Below, in pieces: positions 8,029-11,013 of a stretch of 11,013 nt of DNA (positions are counted from its first letter, which is position 1; each line of letters starts with the position of its first letter). This stretch comes from Lysobacterales bacterium (lineage in GTDB: Bacteria; Pseudomonadota; Gammaproteobacteria; Xanthomonadales; Marinicellaceae): positions 1 through 11,013 of the forward strand of contig JALSIL010000502.1 in the NCBI GenBank assembly GCA_026990095.1, in the 5' to 3' direction. A program made the translations under genes and the position numbers. Under the pieces are notes generated by a model. The model was not told the origin of the DNA. It ran no database searches and saw only the letters and a list, made by a program, of their open reading frames with translations.

Positions 8029-8936
8029 GAGGCATCTCCTTCGTTATCTTTACTTGTTTTACATCCAGGAAAGCCCAAAGCTTCACGACTGGCAAAATAC
8101 ATTTCGGCAACCGCTTTACTCATGGTGCGTACACGTAAAATATACGCTTGACGTTCGGTAACACTGATGGCTTTGCGGGCATCGAGCAGATTAAAGTAAT
8201 GCGAAGCTTTTAAGGCTTTTTCATAGGCAGGTAAAGGCAGTTTTGCCTCAATAAGTTTCAAGCATTCGCTTTCGCAGTTGTTAAAGTCTTGCAGAGAAAT
8301 TTCGACACTTGCGTGTTCAAAATTGTAAGTGGATTGTTCCACTTCGTTTTGATGAAAGACATCTCCATAAGTGACAGTTCCATTTGGAGTCTGGGCCCAA
8401 ATCAAATCATAAATGCTGTCTTTTTCTTGCAAATACATGGCAAGTCTTTCCAGACCATAAGTGATTTCACCCATCACTGGACGGCATTCAATTCCGCCAA
8501 CTTGTTGAAAGTAAGTGAACTGCGTGACTTCCATGCCATTAAGCCAGACTTCCCAGCCCAAGCCCCAAGCCCCAAGAGTAGGGGATTCCCAGTTGTCTTC
8601 TAAAAAGCGAATATCGTGTAAAAGTGTATCAATGCCCAATTCTTTTAAAGACTCAAGATAGAGTTCTTGAATATTATCTGGTGATGGCTTAAGCACCACC
8701 TGGAATTGGTAATAATGCTGTAAACGGTTTGGATTTTCGCCATAACGCCCATCGGTAGGACGACGGCAAGGTTGCACATAAGCACTGTTCCAAGGCTCAG
8801 GACCAATAGAACGCAAAAATGTAGCGGGATGAAAAGTTCCTGCACCAACTTCCAAGTCCAAAGGCTGTACAATCACACAACCATTTTTCGCCCAAAACTC
8901 CTGCAGTTTTAAAATAATTTCCTGAAACGTTAACAT
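8025..8936 (-). CDS. glyQ: Glycyl-tRNA synthetase, alpha subunit
   Basis: This is the catalytic class II subunit, which forms glycyl-adenylate and transfers glycine to tRNA together with GlyS. It is 303 residues, the same length as E. coli GlyQ. Visible blocks are CVIVQPLDLEVGAGTFHP (20-37), the motif 2 region YVQPCRRPTDGRYGENPNRL (53-72) and QHYYQFQV after it, DNWESPTLGAWGLGWEVWLN (114-133), GMEVTQFTYFQQVGG (134-148), the motif 3 region GEITYGLERLAMY (156-168), GDVFHQNEVEQSTYNFE (191-207) and LLDARKAISVTERQ (250-263). It is first in the glyQ-glyS operon, with its own promoter about 40 bases upstream. The ribosome-binding site before the ATG is weak (AAGTGA, about 7 bases off), in contrast to the strong one for glyS. 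The start matches the family N-terminus, give or take the few extra residues seen in E. coli. Confidence 0.98.
   Translation of the reverse strand: MLTFQEIILKLQEFWAKNGCVIVQPLDLEVGAGTFHPATFLRSIGPEPWNSAYVQPCRRPTDGRYGENPNRLQHYYQFQVVLKPSPDNIQELYLESLKELGIDTLLHDIRFLEDNWESPTLGAWGLGWEVWLNGMEVTQFTYFQQVGGIECRPVMGEITYGLERLAMYLQEKDSIYDLIWAQTPNGTVTYGDVFHQNEVEQSTYNFEHASVEISLQDFNNCESECLKLIEAKLPLPAYEKALKASHYFNLLDARKAISVTERQAYILRVRTMSKAVAEMYFASREALGFPGCKTSKDNEGDAS
8036..8040 (-). promoter_or_regulatory. Ribosome-binding site of glyS inside glyQ
   Basis: AGGAG on the minus strand lies seven bases before the glyS ATG at 8028 and within the last codons of glyQ. It supports the chosen glyS start and translational coupling through the ATGA overlap. 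Confidence 0.85.
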
Positions 8937-8975
8937 AGATTAATCACTTATTTGCTGTATTTTACAAAACGTTAA

Positions 8976-9004
8976 ATTATAGATGATTATTGCCCTATTG
9001 AAAA
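8976..9004 (-). promoter_or_regulatory. Candidate sigma70 promoter of the glyQ-glyS operon
   Basis: On the minus strand TTTTCA (8999-9004) is separated by 17 bases from a perfect TATAAT (8976-8981). The start point would fall near 8969, giving a leader of about 33 bases to the glyQ ATG. The -35 hexamer is identical to the one proposed for the kinase gene. I see no attenuator or T-box-like leader in this short interval. Confidence 0.65.
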
Positions 9005-9134
9005 CATTATTTAATTTTAACAGTAAAAGAGGGCCTCTATCACTGGTCAAACTCCAACTATCAAATATATGATATAGCTTAGTGGAATGCTTCTCTTTGT
9101 TGAATGGTTATTTAAAACCAAACGAAACCAATCT

Positions 9135-9157
9135 GGTAAGTGGGATTTATCCCACTC
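9135..9157 (+). repeat. 23-bp palindromic repeat, copy 1
   Basis: The core AGTGGGATTTATCCCACT is a perfect palindrome with 8-bp arms and a 2-base centre, flanked by GGTA on the left and C on the right. An identical 23-bp copy lies in reverse orientation at 9763-9785. This copy is also read inside a 27-codon frame (9087-9170, plus) as GKWDLSHS. It may be a member of a dispersed repeat family; what it does is unknown. Confidence 0.75.
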
Positions 9158-9185
9158 TAGTCTAGTTTAAAGCACCTTTTAGGTC

Positions 9186-9200
9186 CTAAGTACCACTTAG
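9186..9200. repeat. Short palindrome CTAAGT-acc-ACTTAG
   Basis: Two 6-bp arms pair around a 3-base loop just downstream of repeat copy 1. It has no adjoining T-run and no obvious role. It may belong to the same decayed repeat unit. Confidence 0.45.
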
Positions 9201-9364
9201 AACATTCGATTTTGTGGGTCAGATTAACACCCATCTCTTACATTAACCACCAGAAATACGAACAGTATCTTGTGCATAGCATTAGACTAATAGTACGAAT
9301 AGTTAGTTAAATCCTTTGGTGTCTTGACCTACACCCTTCTTTGTAGATGCTTGTCCTTTGTATA

Positions 9365-9379
9365 GTATACTTTGTATAC
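9365..9379. repeat. GTATAC inverted/direct pair beside the MITE-like element
   Basis: Two GTATAC hexamers (9365-9370 and 9374-9379) are separated by TTT. They lie within a 14-base-period direct repeat of CTTTGTATA (9356-9364 and 9370-9378). The site ends 13 bases before the left target duplication of the MITE-like element. It may be only local AT-rich duplication. Confidence 0.4.
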
Positions 9380-9397
9380 GTTTTTAGTGAAATATAA

Positions 9398-9556
9398 GAG
9401 ACCTTTGCATAACTATATGGCGAAAGAAAAAATAGAGAAAATTTGCTAGATTGAGTTAAAAATTGAAGGTAATAACCAGTTACTGGCGAGATTTTTAGCG
9501 AAAAGCTGGTGAATTTAATCATTTTTAACTCGTCACTATAGTTATGCAAAGGTCTC
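9398..9556. mobile_element. MITE-like element, 159 bp, perfect terminal inverted repeats
   Basis: The ends carry GAGACCTTTGCATAACTATA and its exact reverse complement, a 20-bp perfect terminal inverted repeat (21 if the next outer base pair is counted). TATAA stands immediately outside both ends (9393-9397 and 9557-9561), a likely target duplication; if the outer A/T pair belongs to the repeat, the duplication is ATA. A second, imperfect inverted pair lies inside (about 9453-9479 with 9506-9532, sharing GAGTTAAAAAT) and a CCAGT-t-ACTGG palindrome (9476-9486) is near the centre, so the whole element can fold into one long hairpin. It has no transposase, so it would need one in trans. The GAGACCTTTGCA end resembles ends I associate with some IS5-family elements; that link is from memory and not tested. 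Confidence 0.8.
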
Positions 9557-9633
9557 TATAACTAAAATTTAACTTGAAATTTAGAGCGGGATGTTCAAGT
9601 CGCTTGACAATTCTATTTAGCCTGAAAAAACCT

Positions 9634-9651
9634 GTGTAATCCGTGTAATCT
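9634..9651 (+). repeat. Tandem 9-bp repeat TGTGTAATC/CGTGTAATC class
   Basis: Two adjacent 9-base units, gtgtaatcc and gtgtaatct, differ only in the last base. Similar phrases occur as intergenic sequence in various bacteria. No role can be read from it here. Confidence 0.4.
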
Positions 9652-9762
9652 GAAGAAAAATAAAAAAACATGGCTATATTTTTAAATCGAAGGAATCTAA
9701 GGGGTTTGATTTTGTTGGATTGTCGAATTTTAACATTATTTTTCTAGTTTTTGCTTAGCTTT

Positions 9763-9785
9763 GAGTGGGATAAATCCCACTTACC
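9763..9785 (-). repeat. 23-bp palindromic repeat, copy 2 (inverted)
   Basis: This is the exact reverse complement of the copy at 9135-9157. It lies 206 bp to the right of the MITE-like element, while copy 1 lies about 240 bp to its left. On the minus strand it sits about 160 bases after the amidohydrolase stop, where its hairpin could lie near the end of that transcript, but no T-run follows. In this orientation it is read in a 32-codon frame (9744-9842, minus) that also gives GKWDLSHS. Confidence 0.75.
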
Positions 9786-9943
9786 AATAAAACACTTTGG
9801 ATGCCCCTCTATAGTCGTTTCGTGGCTTTCCAAAAGCATCATAGCCCTTAGTAGGCAAAAATACGTTGGGTGTCCGACTCTATTTTATAAGCAAAATATA
9901 TCCAAAATTTAAATAGATTATTTGTTGTTTTCAACCCTGTGTT

Positions 9944-11013
9944 TTATTTACCGTATTTTTTCAAATACCTTTGATTAAGTTCTTGTTGTCTGCCTGCTAA
10001 ATTGAGCTTTCGTCCATCAATATAGGCATCAATTAGGCGATTGCCTTTCATGTCCAGTGCATCTCCTTGGGATACAAACAAGGTTGCACTCTTTCCTACT
10101 TCTATGGTTCCATATTTTTTATCTATACCGAGTATTTTTGCTGTATTACTGGTGATTAGTTGCAGTGCTTGCTCTTTATCCATACCATAACTGGCGAGTG
10201 TTCCTGCCGTAAAGGCGAGGTTCCGCGATCCCATTGTCATGCCACCTTGGTAAGCTAGTGCCGTTAATATTCCTGCTTTTTGCAATTTTAATGCGGTTGT
10301 GTATCCCGCATCTACTGAAGAATCTTCACGTTGAGGTAGTTGGTGAGCATTAGCAACAATGACGGCAATGCCTGATTGTTTGACAAAATCTAAAACAGGT
10401 AAAACACCTTGACCCGTGACTAATACAAGTGATGGAACACCAAGTTTATTAAAGTAATTAACCGCTTCAATAATGACTTTGGGTTTATTGGCGTGAATAT
10501 AGACTTTGCGTTTACCTGTAAAAACGGGTTTTACGGCATCAAGTTTAATATTTTTTGCCTGAGTTGCATTTAACTTTGCATCAATGAATAATGATTTTAT
10601 TTGCTCTAACTGTTGGTGGTATTTTTTATTTTTTACAGTTTTTAAAGTAAACGTCGCCATATCAAATTTGGGTCGCATGGCATCTGGCCAGTTCACATGT
10701 ACGGCATCATCTGAGACAATGACTGCATCTTGCCAGTTCCATGCATCGAGTTGCACTATTGATGATAAGCCACTAACAAGTCCACCTCGTGGTGTTGGTT
10801 GTGCCAACAATACTCCGTTAAATTTTAGCGTTGGAATAATTTCCGAATCCGTGTTATAGGCAATTATACTGCGTACATTTGGATTCATCTGACCGACTTC
10901 AACATCATCTATCGTTGCTTTAACGGCATCCACTTCGGTTAAACCAATTCGAGTCACGGGTAAAATAAAGCCTGGGTATATGTGTTTGCCTTTTAAATCT
11001 ATGTCCGTTGGCT
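9944..11013 (-). CDS. Amidohydrolase-superfamily protein lacking the HxH metal motif, N-terminus outside window
   Basis: The frame is open through the right edge; 355 residues are visible and the start lies beyond 11013. The GTG at 10957 is internal. The first visible residues, DLKGKHIYPGFILPVTRIGL, match the point where amidohydrolases such as imidazolonepropionase-like proteins leave the N-terminal beta-sandwich and enter the barrel. The usual YPGLIDxHxH reads YPGFILPVT, so the two metal-binding histidines are absent. Further family blocks are AYNTDSEIIPTLKFNGVLLA (52-71, visible numbering), PRGGLVSGLSSIVQLDAWNW (74-93), IHANKP (172-177), SRNLAFTAGTLASYGM (262-277), ITSNTAKILGIDKKYGTIEV (286-305) with GKSATLFV after it, and a closing IDGRKL. 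This combination is the non-HxH subgroup known from Bacteroidetes and gammaproteobacteria, often encoded beside a second, canonical amidohydrolase. Hydrolytic activity is doubtful. A signal peptide, if any, would be outside the window. Confidence 0.85.
   Translation of the reverse strand, partial: PTDIDLKGKHIYPGFILPVTRIGLTEVDAVKATIDDVEVGQMNPNVRSIIAYNTDSEIIPTLKFNGVLLAQPTPRGGLVSGLSSIVQLDAWNWQDAVIVSDDAVHVNWPDAMRPKFDMATFTLKTVKNKKYHQQLEQIKSLFIDAKLNATQAKNIKLDAVKPVFTGKRKVYIHANKPKVIIEAVNYFNKLGVPSLVLVTGQGVLPVLDFVKQSGIAVIVANAHQLPQREDSSVDAGYTTALKLQKAGILTALAYQGGMTMGSRNLAFTAGTLASYGMDKEQALQLITSNTAKILGIDKKYGTIEVGKSATLFVSQGDALDMKGNRLIDAYIDGRKLNLAGRQQELNQRYLKKYGK

Larger units (their letters stand above)
8937..9943. 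other. 1-kb non-coding, repeat-rich intergenic region
   Basis: Between the glyQ start and the amidohydrolase stop, no frame gives a protein that looks real: the longest frame (80 residues, minus strand 9307-9549) runs through a MITE-like element and has low-complexity content. What it does hold is the glyQ promoter, an inverted pair of 23-bp repeats (9135-9157 and 9763-9785), a palindrome at 9186-9200, a GTATAC pair at 9365-9379, the MITE-like element at 9398-9556 and a 9-bp tandem at 9634-9651. I see no tRNA, riboswitch or clear Rho-independent terminator for the amidohydrolase gene. Confidence 0.7.

Noticed and set aside
7625..8161. 178-codon plus-strand frame across the glyS/glyQ junction
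   Set aside because: It lies antisense to two strongly identified genes and shows no domain-like pattern; it is a shadow of their codon use.
9087..9170. 27-codon plus-strand frame ending in GKWDLSHSSLV as a small gene
   Set aside because: The similar peptide in the second repeat copy follows from the shared 23-bp DNA repeat; there is no ribosome-binding site and no similarity elsewhere beyond MLL, so coding is not supported.
9307..9549. 80-codon minus-strand frame in the intergenic region
   Set aside because: It begins inside the right end of the MITE-like element, runs through its hairpin interior, has no recognisable family pattern and no ribosome-binding site. It is most likely a chance open frame in AT-rich DNA.
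9781..9879. Minus-strand frame reading GYDAFGKPR, reminiscent of Rhs/YD-repeat proteins
   Set aside because: The frame is only 32 codons between stops, has no start codon, and the resemblance rests on nine residues. A remnant of an Rhs-like gene cannot be supported without a search.

Overview
The window looks like a stretch of an AT-rich Gram-negative chromosome, most likely a gammaproteobacterium. The evidence is a CMP-Kdo synthetase (kdsB, lipopolysaccharide core), a split two-subunit glycyl-tRNA synthetase (glyQ/glyS) whose lengths and sequence track the E. coli proteins closely, and large envelope-spanning signalling proteins of types common in free-living gammaproteobacteria. I cannot name the genus from the sequence alone.

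Layout. At the left edge is the C-terminal part of kdsB (plus strand). It converges on, and overlaps by 4 bases at the stop codons, a 999-residue minus-strand protein with two predicted seven-bladed beta-propellers, a Y_Y_Y domain, a membrane segment and a GGDEF diguanylate cyclase domain. Upstream of that, on the same strand, lies an 813-residue Ser/Thr protein kinase with a membrane segment, two peptidoglycan-binding-like domains and a C-terminal formylglycine-generating-enzyme-like (SUMF1) domain that is shortened and lacks key segments. These two neighbours each have a recognisable sigma70-type promoter and form a plausible signalling pair: Ser/Thr phosphorylation beside c-di-GMP synthesis, both with long parts predicted outside the cytoplasm. 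Next, still on the minus strand, come glyS and glyQ, overlapping by ATGA and driven by a good promoter (TTTTCA, 17 bases, TATAAT).

Between glyQ and the last gene is about 1 kb (8937-9943) with no credible protein gene. It holds a 159-bp MITE-like element with perfect 20-21-bp terminal inverted repeats and a putative TATAA target duplication. About 200-240 bp out on each side is a copy, in opposite orientation, of a 23-bp palindrome-containing repeat. Two smaller palindromes or short repeats lie nearby. At the right edge is the C-terminal part of an amidohydrolase-superfamily protein (minus strand), of a subgroup in which the usual metal-binding HxH after the YPG motif is absent.

The core genes (kdsB, glyQ, glyS) are ordinary. 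The parts most worth a second look are the kinase/FGE-like and propeller/GGDEF pair with its promoter palindrome and shared upstream 9-mer, and the repeat-rich intergenic kilobase. I do not see a CRISPR array, RNA gene, phage module or recognised defence system.
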